A DNA stretch of 64,000 bases, from contig JAKSZP010013554.1 of NCBI GenBank assembly GCA_022478985.1, positions 17,417 to 81,416 of the forward strand, given 5' to 3'. The notes beneath the pieces were generated by a model. That model worked only from the letters and a program-made list of their open reading frames with translations. It searched no databases and was not told the DNA's origin. Below are positions 10,994-22,925 of the stretch, one piece after another. Position numbers and translations under genes: made by a program. Source of the DNA: Massospora cicadina (lineage: Eukaryota > Entomophthoromycota > Entomophthoromycetes > Entomophthorales > Entomophthoraceae). How positions within the stretch are numbered: position 1 is the stretch's first letter; every line of letters begins with the position of its first letter.

Positions 10994-12283
10994 TTGAGTG
11001 AAGAATATATAATAATGTCATACAAAGAAGAGATACACAAGCTGTGGACTGAGTTAGCAACTGTAAACCAAAATTCCTTAAACTCAGCGGACCATCAGGA
11101 GTTCGCAGCCTTGGAAGAACCAGTCGCCAAGGTGAAGGAAGGAATAGAGAATGTAGCAAGCTTTGGGAATGAGTTACTTGGTAAAGTGAACTCGTTGAAG
11201 AAGAAAGAAGGGGACCTCGTTCAAGAGATCTTATACCTTAAAATGGAGAGAGAAGTATATTGCGTTCATTTATTTAATTTTGGTGCAGATATCAAAAGAT
11301 TAATCAAACAATTGGAGGAACTTAAAGCTCACAGACGTGCTTGTGAGCCTATTATGGCAAGTGATGTCAAAGAAAGAAGTCTTCACACAATACTTGGAAA
11401 GTCAAATACCCCAAGGAACATGCCACCTGCTTTTGCTGCCATTTCAGAGATGATGACCAAAGTCACTCTGCAAGTTAGCTGAATAGCTGAACTGAGAGAA
11501 TCTGCCAGAAATGACTTGGAGGAATTTAGGGCAACGCTGAAATTGCCAACGTTCCATCGGGATATTGCCCCAGAATTTTTTTAACTATTCAACATGACCA
11601 TATGGCTACAGGGATCATCAAAAGGCGTTGATGGTCATGAATTGCCTAGACACCAACTGTCAAAACTTATTGTTACCTCACCTGGAGGGGGACAGCTGGT
11701 CATATGCTGAGGCAAAGGCGGCCATCATAAAGGAGTTCAGGAGTCTAACACGCATGTCAAAATGCAAGCAGGAATTTATAAGATTCCGGCTTCATAAAGA
11801 CGAGTCTCTTGCTAGCTTCACAGATTGGTTTTACCAGGAGTCAGGATCCTGGTCGGAGCAAAAGTATTGGACGACTTTTGTGCTAGAATCGCCTTGCAAG
11901 CAGCCCTTTGGCCTTATCATGATCAGCATTGCATGATGTCTTCCATGTTCACAATGGAAATAACTACCTCACAAATGGTAGACAACTTGAAGATTTTGGG
12001 AGTGACATTCAATGCCCCAAATAGAAGCTTCAAATCTAATCCAGTACAAAATCCAAATCCCACAAAGGGAAATGAAGGAGCTAATGAGGCTACCAATTGA
12101 ACTGTGCCAGGTAATAAGCCCAAAAAATTCAGAAGGTTAAGCAAGAAGGAGAAGGTCTGCTATAAGTGTGGCGGGAAAGGACATTTCGCCATACACTGTA
12201 AAAAGCCAAAGGATCATATTAACGTGGTCCAGGCCAAGGAGTCAGCAGCCACCAAGGTATCAGGAAAAGGGCCTGCGGACTAG
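10994..12283 (+). pseudogene. gag of E2
   Basis: Three successive frames make a Gag-like protein. 10994-11482 (163 codons including stop) is Glu/Lys-rich and predicted coiled coil by eye. 11628-11936 carries the capsid-type motif AIIKEFRSLTRMSKCKQEF, followed by SLASFTDWFYQE. After a frameshift, 11825-12283 ends in a basic linker and one CCHC zinc knuckle, CYKCGGKGHFAIHC, at 12158-12199. Gag packages element RNA in particles, and the knuckle binds nucleic acid. Frameshifts and stops (including TGA after NEATN at 12100) break the gene. The N-terminal coiled coil recurs in E3 and E5. Confidence 0.75.
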
Positions 12284-12699
12284 ATGGGGAACAGTCTAGA
12301 GATGTGGGAAAAACCTGTTATTCCTGACATTATGAATGAAGAAATTGATATCAGTGATCTGTTTGTAGATGATGAGCAGGATTAGCTGTATCAAGTGGTC
12401 AATATGGATGTGAATGCCATGACCAGAGCTGGGGCAAAGAGAATTGACCCCAAGATAATCAAGGAAGTTGCCTGGCCATATTCCCAACAACTGGCAGACA
12501 AGATTTAAACTGCCAAGAATCCTGAAGAGTCATCTGACATCCGTTTAGATGAGGCTAATCTGTCTATCCCCCTCAGCACAATAAAGTAATTGTTTCCTGA
12601 TTTATCAGCGCAAATTATTCACACCTAGATTTGGCTAATAATGCCACCATTTACTCAGTAACAGTATATTACAATACTCCAAGTGTAAATATATAGACA

Positions 12700-13123
12700 T
12701 ACAAGTGAATCGAGTGAGGGTGATGGTGATTGTCGACAGTGGAGAGCCCATCAATATTATCTCAACCAAGCTGGTAAAGAGGATGAAGATCTCGCCAGAC
12801 TTGGAACACAAAAGAGAATATGGGACAGCTGGGCCAAACACCATTGTGTCCTGTGGAGAGCATAGCGCGCTGCCACTATGATTCAGGTCATTGGTGGTAT
12901 CTGTGCTAGCAATAGTTTTGGTGACAAAGACTATGACATTATGATTGGAACAGATTTTCTACAGAAATACAGAGTTAAATGTAACTTCAAGGATAATATG
13001 TTGACCATCTTGGGTCAGACATTACCAATAGTTTATCAGAAGGTTGGTGAAGCTCCGCTGAATCAGAGAAACAACTTCATCAATCTAATATACAATGACG
13101 GCATTGTCCCAATTTGTTCTTAA
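12700..13123 (+). pseudogene. aspartic protease of E2
   Basis: The frame around 12711-12880 contains VMVIVDSGEPINIISTKL. The catalytic D-S-G is at 12735-12743. A second part, 12878-13123, contains DYDIMIGTDFLQKYRV, the usual hydrophobic-Gly-Asp motif before RT. A frameshift separates them. The enzyme would cut the Gag-Pol polyprotein. The same active-site sequence is found in E3. Confidence 0.75.
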
Positions 13124-13559
13124 TTGTTGGTAGAAAGTGACGCAAAGCGTGGCAGAAATCCTAGAGAACTTGGGGATTCCACTAAGGATTAAGAATGAGA
13201 GGACCATAACGGCCGGATTGCAAATGATAGTTGACACAGGGTTGACATTGGAGATTCCAGAGCTATTTTATGGGGAAGTTGGAAGCCCCTGGAATAAGTC
13301 TAGAGTGGAGCCATGGGTAACTCCTGGGATAATAATGCCGGACCATGGAGAAATTTGAGTTCTCCTGGCGAATTTAAGTGAAAAACTGATGAAGATCAAG
13401 AAAAATTAGATTATTGCATTTGTTTATCTGATCCCAAAAGAAGACTCCGCGATTTTGGGTCTCTCAATGAAATGGGATTACTAGCTGGGGTAACTAAAAA
13501 TATCAACTATTGGTTGATCAGGAGCAGCTCACTGATCTGTTGGAAGGCCAGTAAGAGGA

Positions 13560-14438
13560 GGTGCCTAAACTATTTAAAAAGTATTGGGAAGTGTTTTCTC
13601 AGGATGACCATGATTTGGGATGTGCACAAGATGTGATCCACAAGGTCGACACTGGGGAAAATTTGCCAATAAGGATGAGACTGATCTGATGATCAAAAGC
13701 CGCTGAAGCAGTAGTGGAGGATCAAATAAGCAAACTAGTGAAGCATGGGCTTCTAGTTCCATCATTAAGTCCCTGGGCAAGTCCAATTCTGATCACGAAG
13801 AAGAAGGATGGATCCAACTGGGTGGTGATTAACTACTGAAGGCTGAACAAAATTACAAAGAAGGATTTGTTACCCCTACCGAGGATTGATAATGCGCTAG
13901 ATCGTTTAGGAGAAGCGAAGTATTTCTCTGCAATAGTTCTGATCTTGGGATATTGGCAGATTGACTTGCCAAAGGAAGACCAGGAAAAATGCACATTAGG
14001 ACACGCAGGGGCTATACCAAACAACAAGGATGCCCCGGGGTCTATGCAATGCGCCTGCAACGTTTCAGAGGGCCATGGATGCATACTAAGCGACTTGAAG
14101 TTGTCATGCATCCTGGTATATCTGGACAAAATAAACGTTTTCAGTAGGACGTTTACTGATCACCTGTACCACTTGGAAGAAGTAGTTAAGTGACTGTCCA
14201 TGGCTAACTTGAAGATCAAGCTAAGGAAGTTCCACTTCTTTAAGAAAGAGTTGGAATACCTGGGATTTGTAATCAACTCAAGTGTATTGCAGTCGCAAAC
14301 CCAGAAGGTAGCAGCTATATAATGTATGGCTGTACCAGAGAGTGTCTAAGACATCCAAGTGTTCCTTAGGATGGTCGGATACTACAGAAGATTTATTCAG
14401 GACTTTGCCCAAATAGCTGAGCCATTATTCCATTTATT
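13560..14438 (+). pseudogene. reverse transcriptase of E2 (first part, split by LINE-1)
   Basis: Recognisable by similarity to E1 RT: DPQ-like start, SPWASPILITKKKDGSNWVV (about 13768-13830), LPRIDNALDRLGEAKYFS (about 13873-13926), the palm region, and the VGYYRRFI-like connection near 14371-14400. The catalytic box reads YLDK at 14119-14130 instead of YLDD, so the second aspartate is lost. In-frame stops occur (for example within VVIN..W). The gene resumes at 20907 beyond LINE-1. Confidence 0.85.
14421..14438 (+). repeat. target-site duplication of LINE-1, left copy
   Basis: GCCATTATTCCATTTATT is repeated exactly at 20889-20906. Removing LINE-1 and one copy rejoins the RT frame of E2. Confidence 0.93.
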
Positions 14439-14443
14439 TTTTT

Positions 14444-14474
14444 TAGTACTAGATGGTCCCAACCCAAGGGGGGA
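14444..14474 (-). other. conserved 3' terminal motif of the LINE-1 family
   Basis: On the minus strand the end reads TTGGGTTGGGACCATCTAGT then ACTAAAAA. Related ends occur at 51423-51460 and 59071-59106, each at the tail of a separate insertion. By analogy with other LINEs it may be the RNA site recognised by the RT. Confidence 0.6.
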
Positions 14475-14507
14475 TTCATCGATGTTTATTGAATTACGCC
14501 TGGGCTC

Positions 14508-17184
14508 CTAAGAGCCTGAGGCGAGGGAAGGGAGGGAGGAGGCATCAAGAAAGGGAGGGGGGTTTGCGCGCCAGAACCGTGCTGCAGTGACAACTGAGCG
14601 GGGGAGGGTTGGCGACATAGTGCAGACCTTCAGGGCCATCTCAAAGTGTACCTGAAAGTGGGTGATCATGTGTGGAAGGGTCCACACCTGCTGGTCAAAT
14701 GCAGCACGAAGGAAGGAGTTATAGATGGTCCAGATGGCTGTGGCATAGGCGAGGACACGGAGGGGTCGGTGGTAACCAGGCAATGTCTGCTCAAACATGA
14801 GGTCTTGCACAGGGTGTCCAGACCAGGGCTGAGCATGGAGGAGCGCGCGGGCCTTTGGCCAAAATGCGGCGACACCTGGACAGGTGAAAAAACGATGGAG
14901 GTGGGAGTCAATAGGCTCCACACAGTGGGGGCAGCTTTGGTGCTGGAAGGTAGGGCCAGTCCGGTCCCCTGTCCTGTATGAATAGTGGATCACCCTCCAT
15001 AAGGTGTTGGACACCTTTGCTGACAGGATGGGGTGATAGACGTCCTTCCACAATTCCTTAAGGTCAAATCTCACGGAGGGAAGGAGGAGCTCAAGGAGTC
15101 TTGGGCGGATGGGAGGACGATCTTGGGGGTTGAGGCGAGTTGTGACAACTTGTCCATTGTGCACAATTGCATGGCGACGTGGGCTGAGGCCAGGGCCTTC
15201 CCTTCTGTATGGGAAGGCATGGTGGATCCGCGCGCCTACTCGTTTCAGGGCAAGAAGAGCCTGGTTCCAGTAGGGGGATGAGGATGGTTTTAGGCGATGG
15301 CCTGGGTGGTTTGTGAGCCACTCCCCTAATGAGGTCAGAGATGCTCTAGGAAGACCCAGAGCTGCTGACACTGACTGGCGGAGGGCGGGCGCCCATTGGG
15401 GCATGGGGGTCGCGTCCCAGCAGACAATCGGCCATAGGAACTTCAGGAAGATTATGGTGGCGTGGGATCGCGTGTCCAGAAGCCCTAGGCCCCCTTCATT
15501 GCAGGGTCGGGTGATGGTTGAGAGGGCCATTGGTGGATGGTTTGAGCCCCAGATCCAACAGCGGAGGAGTACATTGAGCCGCGTATAAAAGGCATCTGTG
15601 AATGGGCAGACGTGCGCTAGGAACCAGACTTTGGAGAGAAGGAACACATTGGCCATCAGAGCTCGACCCGGGGGGTGATGTGCCGCCGGTTCCAGCTGGC
15701 AATCCTGGAGTTAACTGCTGCAAGGAGCAAGTCCTCATTGTCTTTTAGCGCAACTCCTTGTTGGTTGGTGAGAACGCCCAGGTGACGGAAGGTACCGCGC
15801 TCAGGTTCAATACCAAATGGTGGGGGAAGGTGGGGGAGCCGACCTGCGCAACTGTTGTCTTGGAGGTGTTGACCATGGCGTTGGACGCCTTGGTGTACCT
15901 CTCAATGGTCACAGCAGCGAGGGCAACATCCCCAGGGCAGCCAAATGCAAAGGCAGTGTCATCTGCAAATGCCATGGTGCGTGTGGGGGCTTTACCTGGG
16001 ACCAGAATCCCTGTTAGCTTGTCCTGTAAGGAGGCCAAGAGGGGGTCAAGGGTGATGTTAAAAAGGATAGGGCTCAGGGGGTCCCCTTGCCGGAGACCTT
16101 GTCCAACTGGTACTGCCACTGTAAAACCCATTGGCGCCAGGACTCTGGTGTGGAGCTGGTCATAGAGCGCTGATATCCAGCGCCTAGCTGCGGGTGGGAG
16201 ATGGAAGCGGGCCAGGGAAGCATCAATATACTTTCAGGCTACCCGATCATATGCTTTCTCCATATCCAGGAGAGCCACAAAGCCATTCACCTTATGAGAG
16301 TTAGCAGTCAAAGTCACGTGAAGGTCATTATAGTTGTCCCATAACGACCTCCCCGTTATAAAACCGTACTGGGATGGGGAGAGGCGAGGTGACACCCATT
16401 TGGTGATGCGGTTGGCCAGAAGCTTCGTGAAGAGCTTGTGGTCTGTGTTAATCAGCGCTATGGGGCGCCAGTTCGTCAGGTTCTCACGGTCTGACTTCTT
16501 GTGAATGAGGGTCGTGATTGAGCCTCTGGAGTCGGGGAGGACCTCGCCATTCACCAAGAGTGCAGCGAAGAGGTCGCGGAGGGTTCTGGCTCACACTGCA
16601 GGTTCCAGAAGGTACACCTCAAAGGGTATTCCGTCTGGGACTGGGGCTTTAAGCCGTGGGGATTTCAGAAGGGTTTCCATCACCTCCTGGATGGAAATAG
16701 GCGCCAGTAGAGCCTCATCAGCCCGTGGGTCAATGGGCGGCTCTGGAGCCCACCACAGGAAGTCTTGGATGTCCGATGGGTCCATCTGGGTGGCATGGAA
16801 GAGGCTGGAGTAGAAGCGGTGTAGTTCCTGCGTGATTTCCTCCTTATCTGAAGTGGTTGTAGTGCCAATCTTCAGTGCAGTAATATCCTGCGCTGTTGAC
16901 CGGGCTTTCTGTTTCTGAAAGAAGAAGCGGGTGGGGCGTTCCCATTGAGCATAGTAACGAGATGTTGTAAAGTTTGCTGCCCGTTCTTCCTGCAGTGTGA
17001 GCTCCAAGCGGAGTGCTTCCTGCGCCGCTTCCCAGTCTTCCAACCATCTGGGAGAGGGCGAAGGCTGGCAGTTTCGCTCTAGATGTCTGATTCTGGCTTC
17101 CGCCCTTTTGACTCTGGCGCGAGCTGCAGTCATCTGGGCTTTGGCACAGTTGTAAGCAACGCGGGTGATGCCCTCCTTGGTCAC
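14508..17184 (-). pseudogene. LINE-1 ORF2: reverse transcriptase and C-terminal zinc motif
   Basis: In order on the minus strand: 16591-17184, a basic helical linker with RFFFQKQKARSTAQDI and the start of RT (APVPDGIPFEVY); 16234-16557, NWRPIALINTDHKLFTKLLANR, QYGFITGRSLWDN and LLDMEKAYDRV; 15745-16131, GQGLRQGDPLSPILFN and the catalytic FADD (15958-15969); 14508-15656, a 382-codon open end with CPHCVEPIDSHLHRFFTC, a CX2C-H-C motif typical of LINE C-termini. Frame breaks separate the blocks. The protein would perform target-primed reverse transcription in the nucleus. No RNase H domain is seen. Confidence 0.9.
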
Positions 17185-17203
17185 CGCCCATTTAGCCTTG
17201 TGG

Positions 17204-18037
17204 TCAAGCAGGTGGGGTGGGGGAGGTGAGAGTCTCCCGGATGGTCATAGACAGCTTCTCCTTAGTGAAGGGGTTGTTGAGAAGAGCTGGGGCAACCCTA
17301 GGCCAGAACCTACGCGACGGTTTAAGTGTGGTGGTGAGGACAACGGTGAGTGACCTGTGATCACTCAGATGGTTGTCACGAGAGATGGGAGAGGAGACGC
17401 GGCCAATTAGAAGGGGACCAATCAGTGCCATATCTATGCGTGACGCTGACTGGAAAGCTCCTCCATCATACTGGATCCTAATCATGCAACCTAGGCCAGA
17501 CGCGGAGGGTGGAAGCGCATCTATAAAGCCACTCAGGCGAAGGAAATCCTGGAGGCGACTTGATCCAGGGCGTTCCTTTGCTGCAGGGGGGTAAGAGTCA
17601 CAGACGCGACTTATGGTTGTGTTGAAATCTCCTAAGAGGACTGTATTCCGTGGGAGATTGAGTTGGAAGAGCTCTTCCAAGAGCCGCTTTTGCTCCTAAC
17701 CTGCATTAGGCAGGTTGATGCTTGCAGCGAAGAAGGAGAAGTCAGGAGTGGTGAGTTTGGCCAGTATGAGGCGGCCACCTAGATATTGTGAAAAAGAATG
17801 GGTTTTAACCCGGGGATTCAAAACAATAAGGGCGGCATGGTTTGTCCAGAAGGAGTTGCCTCCAAACTGTTCATTCGATGCAGATTGTTCGTGGGGGAGG
17901 ATATGGGGCTCCTGGACAGCAGCGATGTCAATTTGTGCTGACCTGAAGTTTCGGAGGAGGCGGGCTCTCCGCTTAAAGTCCCGCAACCCATTTGCGTTGA
18001 TGGATTGCAGGGCCAGGGTGCTGCCATGGGGACTCAT
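17204..18037 (-). pseudogene. LINE-1 ORF2: APE-type endonuclease
   Basis: Starts near ATG at 18037 (MSPHGSTLALQSINANGL). All classic motifs are readable: INANG (metal-binding Asn), AVQEPH (Glu), LLGDFNTTI, SRIDMALI, and SDHRSLTV (catalytic His). One in-frame TAG near 17697 interrupts it; otherwise it is open from 18037 to 17204. The enzyme would nick target DNA to prime reverse transcription. The 18-bp duplication flanking LINE-1 agrees with this mechanism. Confidence 0.9.
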
Positions 18038-18204
18038 AGCTGTTCCCCTCCATGTCCTGGGGTGTTGCCAGCGCTTAAACCTGCTGCTGTGAGGCGGCTA
18101 GTTTTGAGTCCTTTAGCTTGACTATTAGCTGCAATCCATGAGGAGCGTCGAGGGTTCTGAGGGGAAGGAGAGGGTGGGGGGGGCGGAGGACCCAGTAAGC
18201 CAGC

Positions 18205-20793
18205 CTAGGATGCTGCCCCGCTCCGTTGCAGGGGAAGGACCTGAGGGTGCTCAATGGTGACCTCCGCGGTGTCCCCATTTGATGAGTCTGAGTCCATATT
18301 CACTTCCTCCAACACTGAAAAGGACCCGCGTGAAATGGACTGTGGGGTTGGGGTAGGACTCTTTGAGGTGGCACTTCTACCGCAGGCCGCGAGTTGCCAG
18401 TCCATGCTGGTGGGCATAGCTCCATTGGGAGCTGAGGGTTGATGCGATAAATCGCTGGTGGAGGTTGGTGGGGGTGCCGCGGAGCCCTTAGTGGGGGTGG
18501 CTGACGAGGGGCACCCTGTGGGAGATGCCTTGCGCTTGGTGAGAGAGGGAGTTGACTCTGGGAGATTGGAGGGGGTGCCCATTGGAAGGGGGCATGAGCG
18601 CGAAGGTATCCCATACCAATAGTGGGGTTAGCTGTTTCAACTGCTAGGCGTAAGGCCTCAGGGGACAGTCTTGAACGGGAACCCATTGTGTGGGTTGTGG
18701 AATTGCTGCTGCAGCCACGCGGGATCGTTTTTGGCCTGGTTTAGGCCCCTGGGTGGTGGCTAAGAGGGCTTGTTTTCGAGCTGTGCAGCCACTATACAAG
18801 TGTCCAAGGGCGTTACACCATGAACACCGGGGGCGCGCCTGATCAGGGTCGACAAAAAAGATCTCAGGGCATGCCCCAACTACCGCCACACGAGGAATAA
18901 CCTCAATGTTGCGGGATACAGTGGGGGAGGGGATGAACGACGCCCTAGCAGTGCGAGCTCTTTGAGTGGGAGCATAGTAAGAGGGGACGCTAAAGTCCAC
19001 TGAAAGAACAGACCCAAACTCCATTAAACCACGATGGAGTGCCAGTTTAAGAGACTCAGGATCAACAGTCGTTGGTAGGTTGGAAAAAGTAACCCATGAA
19101 ATTTTCTCCAGGTGAGAGCATGTGCGGGAGATGCGAAGAGATCCGCGTGGAATAATGACCTGGAGGGTGGCAGCATGGTCAGCAAGGGCAGCTTCAGTGA
19201 AGCCCACATCGATGTAGTGGCCCTCCACTGATTCATGGATGGTGGTGTTAATAGGAATGTCTCCGCAATCGCTGCAAAGTATGAGAAGTAATCCTCTGTA
19301 TAGAATTCAACAGGGTTATGCCCATAATAAAGGCGAATTGCGTGGAGAGAGGTTGAGCGAGGTAGAGCTTTTTGAGCTCTAGTTTCGGCCCATTTCTTCT
19401 TAACATCAGCAATAAACGCCACTTCACGGGGATCAGCTTTGGGTAGCGTTGGTGCCAGAGGTTTTTGCCACGCCCCAGTGGCTCCTTTGGTACGTTTGTG
19501 TTTGCTTTGGGCTGCAATTGCAGGTTGAGTGTGAGCTGGTGGTTTGGACAAGTTTGCGGAGTTCCCTTGTTTCTGGAATTTTACAGAAGTTGCTGGCGTC
19601 ATATTAAATTGAGGGGCGGTTTGTTGGGCCTCGCTAAATTGGGGAGGCCCATCTAGATTGGAATTAACTCCAGCCAGTTGGGAGGAGGGAGATGTTTCAT
19701 CACCATCTAATCTATTTGGGTAAATTCAGCCCGAGTATTTGCTGTGATTTCGTGGGCAAAACTCAATGGCTGATTGGTGAATTGGTCGTTTTCAGCATAT
19801 TGAGATAAAGTGCCAACTTGAGAAGTGCCGATTATGGGGTTTAAATGGGACGGGTGAGATTGGAACTGGTGTGAAGTTCCAAAATCTGAACCATTTAAAT
19901 CCCCATTGGGAAGAGTAGATTGTCCCAATTTGGTGCTTAGTGAACCAGAATGTGCGGCTAATCCAACCTTACATCCGAGGGTTTGGGGCCAGGTGATTGT
20001 TGGGCCTCGCTAAATTGGGGAGTCCCATCCAGATTGGAATTAACTCCAGCCAATTGGGAGGAGGGCGATGTTTCATCACCATCCCAATCTATTTGGGTAA
20101 ATTCAGCCCGAGTATTTGCTGTGATTTCGTGGGCAAAACTCATTGGCTGATTGGTGAATTGGTCGTTTTCAGCATATTGAGATAAAGTGCCGACTTGAGA
20201 AGTGCCGATTATGGGGTTTAAATGGGACGGGTGAGATTGGAACTGGTGTGAAGTTCCAAAATCCGAACCATTTGAATCCTCATTGGGAAAAGTAGATTGT
20301 CCCAATTTGGTGCTTAGTGAACCAAAATGTGCGGCTAATCCAACCTTACATCTGAGGATTTGGGGGCCAGGTAGCTGGGTATCGCTCCTCATGGAGGGAG
20401 CCAGAAACACGGCGTCAGCAATAATAGATGGGGCTGAATTAGCTGACACAATGGGGGAGGTGAATGTCTGGATGGGCTGAGTTGCATTCAACTGAGCAGA
20501 CGCCATTAAAACAGCGTGGGTGATGGCCTCCTTGGTTGAGGGGGCCCAGCGGGTTGGTGGGAGGCAGCGCACACAGAGCTGTTAGGCGTGCAGGTTGCAG
20601 AAGTGCGATCAGGTGAACTGGCGCTAGTTGGAGTAGATCCAGGTTGGGGGGTGGTGCCTGCTTTTATGGCTGCTGCTTGAGAGCGGGTGATTCTGGTTGA
20701 CCCTGAGGTGGGTAACCGAGGGTTGCTTCGTTTGGGGGTGGTGCTGGCTCGTTTGGTATAGCCTGCGGGTTCTTTTGAGGGGTTTCCCGCCAT
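18205..20793 (-). pseudogene. LINE-1 ORF1: nucleic-acid-binding protein with CCHC knuckle
   Basis: Begins at ATG 20793 (MAGNPSKEPAGYTKRAS, basic and Ser/Thr/Pro-rich). A 126-residue region is present twice in tandem (20572-19621). A central part (19602-19024) has the YYGHNPVEFYTEDYFSYF region. An RRM-like segment (ISWVTFSNLPTTVDPESLK) leads to the zinc knuckle CSWCNALGHLYSGC (about 18785-18826). A Pro/Ser-rich C-terminus ends near 18205. At least four frameshifts break it. ORF1 proteins coat LINE RNA. The first methionine is chosen because a basic tail and knuckle follow in family order. Confidence 0.8.
19621..20374 (-). repeat. tandem duplication inside LINE-1 ORF1
   Basis: Two adjacent copies start TTGTTGGGCCTCGCTAAATT at 19621 and at 19997, a spacing of 376 bp. 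Copy 1 lacks single bases present in copy 2 (in CATCCCAATC and in a G-run), so the original unit was probably 378 bp, or 126 codons. Both copies encode FGTSHQFQSHPSHLNPIIGT and SFAHEITANTRAEFTQID. Confidence 0.85.
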
Positions 20794-20906
20794 ATTTGCT
20801 AATAGTTTTCGTAAATCTCTTTAGTGGAGCTTAATTTTAGGCTAAATTGATTTTCGAAAAGTGATGCTTAGCAGAAAGAGATTGTCAGGCCATTATTCCA
20901 TTTATT

Positions 20907-21410
20907 AAAGGATCTGAAAAAGGATTTGTATGTAATGAAGAGGCCCAGGACTCCTTTGATGAGTTATTCCAGTATTTGATAGATTTGCCAATTCTTAAAT
21001 ATCTGAATTTTGATCAGGAGCTTATCATTCAAACTGATGCTTCATTGATGGCGATTGGCGCCATACTGAGCCAAGTAGACAAACTTGGGGACGAACATCC
21101 GGTGGCATATGTGAGCTGAACACCCTCAGCCGCTGAGAGAAACTACACTGTGACTGAGCGAGAATGCCTTGTGGTCATTTACTCATGCAAGCAGTTTCAG
21201 GTGTACGTCCATGGAACGCACTTTAAGGTGGTAACGGACCACTCTTTGCTGCATTGGATACACAATTTAAGAGAGCTGGATGGATGACTAGCCTGATGGG
21301 CACTTAAGCTCCAGGCTTATGATTATGAGATTGTCCACCAAGCAGGGGCCTCTCACCAGAACGCAGATGGCTTATTGCAGTTGCCAATGGTTCATTTGGT
21401 ATACCTGCAG
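20907..21410 (+). pseudogene. RT end and RNase H of E2 (second part)
   Basis: Continues the RT connection (LLKDLKK-like), then reads IIQTDASLMAIGAILSQ, YTVTERECLVVIYSCKQF, FKVVTDHSLLHWI and ASHQNADGLLQLP, the order of a Ty3 RNase H: D in TDAS, E in ERE, D in TDH, and the final NAD. It degrades the RNA template. Two or three stops are present (for example in VSWTPSA-like TGA at about 21117). Confidence 0.8.
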
Positions 21411-21488
21411 GCGGATGAGCTATTCCAGAGAATGGTCAAAGGAAAAATTGGGGACCAGCCCTGAAAAATCCAAAGTGCACTTCAAAAA

Positions 21489-22918
21489 GTGATGGAAAAC
21501 ACTGAGACTATAGATGGACAAGTATTCAAGACGATCAACGGGAAGCAGCTATTATTCCCAAAAATATCAGAAAGAGCAGCAATAGTACAAGAAGCTCACA
21601 AGGTTGTTGGTCATGGAGACCTGAGGAAAGCAACTGACCATATTTGCCAGTACTATTACTGGGAATCGATCAATTACAATGTTGCAGATTATCTAGCTTG
21701 TTGTGTGGAGTGCCAGCTGCACAAACCACATAAGAATACAACTGGATATCAACTGGTCCGCCCTGGATTTGCCTGGCACACGGTGTTCATCGATGAGATG
21801 GGACTGCTGATGATGAGCACAGGGGGAGTCAAGTACATTATAGTTGCCATTGACCATCTGATGAGATGGGTCAAGATGAAGCCCTAACCAAAGTAGACGC
21901 TACCAGTGCTGTAAGGCTCATCCTGGATCAAGTAGTATACTGGCATGGATGTCCGCAGGTCCTGCTTAGTGACAATGGGACCAACTTCACGTCTCATGTG
22001 ATCCCAAGGTTAAATGTAAGAATGGGGATCCGAGGAGTCATGTCAGTACCACACCAGCTGGAGATGAATGGACTGGTAGAATGGTTTAATGGAACGCTAT
22101 CCAAAACGCTGAGGAAGCTAGTAAAAGGGAGAACTTTCGCGTGGGGAATGTACCTGAGTTTGGTGACATTCGCTTACAATATTAGTCATCATATGGCGAC
22201 TGGAAAGATGCCGTTTGAATTGTTATATGGAAGAAAGGCCGCGTTGCCGTTAAATTTATATTTGGTGGTGGAATCTATGTTGGGGATGAGTACCAAGAAA
22301 TACCTGAACTGGCTGATGATTATCCTGATCAATATGCAATCAAAACATTCAATACAACCTTGAAGAAAAGGATATGAGCAAAATTGACTGATGACAAGAA
22401 TTGACCGGCATTAGAAGAATATTGAATAGGGGAAAGAGTTGCCTATTACAATATGCATGGTTTAGATGTAGAAACAAATTAGATGCATTGTGGTTTGGTC
22501 CATTTGAAGTAATTGCCAAGATGGTGACCGAAGATTACTCCATCAAGAATCTCTTAGATGGAAGAGTTGTAGATTGAGTCCACGCTAAGTATCTAAAGCT
22601 TTGGATCAATGAAAAAAATAAAAGAGTTCCCAAAGGACTGATGAACCATTAAGTTGGTCATGTCCTGATGATTAGGTCAAGTCTGAAAAAAGGACCTCTG
22701 AACCAATCTAGATGGTTAAGTTCGAAAAAAGGACCTCTAAACCATAGAAAACTGGAAGGTTTAAGTACCCAGGACCCAGTTTGGGGAAAAAAGATGGACC
22801 GCTGAATTGAAACAAGGTCAAGTCCCATAGTAAAAAAGAAGAATAAAAAATTGTATAAAGATATTGAAAAAAAGTTTATAAGCTGCATAGATAAAAAAGC
22901 CGATATATTTTTATAATT
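21489..22918 (+). pseudogene. integrase of E2 with repeated Lys-rich tail
   Basis: 21489-21887 has the H-H-C-C zinc module (HKVVGHGDLRKATDHI, CCVECQLHKPH) and the first catalytic region FIDEMG. After a one-base shift, 21866-22363 has LLSDNGTNFTSHVI and, 35 residues later, Glu in NGLVEWFN, a D-35-E spacing. GPFEVIAK (about 22500-22525) is the GPY/F module. The frame then runs to 22918 through a tail with two KKGPLN units and many Lys residues, broken by two stops. It would integrate element cDNA. No chromodomain is seen. Confidence 0.85.
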
Positions 22919-22925
22919 TTTTACT

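Larger units (their letters stand above)
14439..20888 (-). mobile_element. LINE-1, full-length-like APE-type LINE inserted in E2 RT
   Basis: A 6450-bp minus-strand insertion, bounded by an exact 18-bp duplication and ending in an A-run at its 3' end (T8 at 14437-14444 on the plus strand). It contains ORF1 with a CCHC knuckle (18205-20793), an APE endonuclease (17204-18037), RT (15745-17184) and a C-terminal zinc motif (14508-15656). It is markedly GC-richer than E2. This is a different family from LINE-2 to LINE-5. It is less decayed than its neighbours, but frameshifts and stops remain. Confidence 0.93.

Noticed and set aside
15033..16165. Several plus-strand frames of 80-135 codons inside LINE-1
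   Set aside because: They mirror the GC-rich coding strand of the LINE RT and contain no motifs.
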